From Clostridia bacterium (lineage in GTDB: Bacteria > Bacillota > Clostridia > Oscillospirales > Ruminococcaceae), in assembly GCA_003246805.1 (NCBI GenBank), contig QKDG01000087.1:1-5870 (forward strand): a stretch of DNA of 5,870 bases, written 5' to 3'. The stretch's first letter is position 1. Each line of letters begins with the position of its first letter. A program made the position numbers and the translations under genes. Below the pieces are notes generated by a model that did not search any database, was not told where the DNA came from, and worked only from the letters and a program-made list of their open reading frames with translations. Below, piece by piece: positions 5,802 to 5,870 of this stretch.

Positions 5802-5870
5802 TAAAAAAACAAAAACTGCCCTGATAGCCTTGCCGATAATTGCAGTTTTTGCTATGATTATCGGCGTTGC
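5794..5870 (+). CDS. btuC: Start of a membrane protein, probable B12 permease BtuC (3' partial)
   Basis: A frame begins at TTG 5794, overlaps the last 8 bases of btuF, and runs off the window end without a stop. It reads (M)NNKKTKTALIALPIIAVF and on to MIIGVA: a short, positively charged start followed by a long hydrophobic segment, as expected for the first membrane helix of a FecCD/BtuC-type ABC permease. The frame has a stop at 5767-5769, no ATG or GTG between that stop and 5794, and a weak AGG (5786-5788) five bases before the TTG. The only other in-frame ATG (5854) lies inside the hydrophobic segment and is unlikely as the start. The binding protein just upstream makes a permease the obvious next gene. 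Only about 25 residues are visible, so the family call rests mainly on context. Confidence 0.7.
   Translation, partial: MNNKKTKTALIALPIIAVFAMIIGV

Overview
This looks like chromosomal DNA of a low-GC Gram-positive bacterium, most likely a member of the Clostridia. The evidence is the AT-rich intergenic DNA, purine-rich Shine-Dalgarno sites before the genes, a Gram-positive style lipoprotein, a UPF0735-type ACT-domain protein (a Firmicutes family) and the gene order ACT protein-hom-thrB. I cannot name a genus. Every gene lies on the + strand. I see no insertion sequence, CRISPR array, phage gene, tRNA or rRNA.

Layout. Positions 2-1723 carry the C-terminal half of mfd, the transcription-repair coupling factor, whose 5' end lies outside the window. 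An AT-rich gap of 133 bases follows. It holds a good sigma-A type promoter at 1787-1816 (TTGACA, 18 bp, extended -10 TAAAAT). This promoter should drive a tight three-gene unit: a small ACT-domain protein with an HTH-like N-terminus (1857-2300), homoserine dehydrogenase hom (2325-3572) and homoserine kinase thrB (3583-4470). Hom and ThrB catalyse consecutive steps from aspartate semialdehyde to O-phosphohomoserine, toward threonine. The ACT protein is the probable amino-acid-sensing partner. No threonine synthase gene is in view.

The 425-base gap 4471-4895 is a regulatory leader. It contains a promoter (4514-4541), a cobalamin riboswitch aptamer (about 4578-4729), a roughly 120-base expression platform with several competing pairings, and an intrinsic terminator (4850-4882) just before the ribosome binding site of the next gene. 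That gene is a vitamin B12 substrate-binding lipoprotein, btuF-like (4896-5801). It overlaps by 8 bases the start of a membrane protein read from a TTG codon at 5794 and running off the window, most likely the permease btuC. Together these form a B12 uptake operon repressed by cobalamin.

Nothing here demands a wholly new system. The points most worth a second look are the architecture of the riboswitch expression platform, including a copy of the P1 strand and a possible distant antiterminator; the HTH-plus-ACT protein leading the threonine operon; the TTG-started overlapping permease; and a pair of 9-base direct repeats 42 bp apart near the ACT-hom-thrB promoter.
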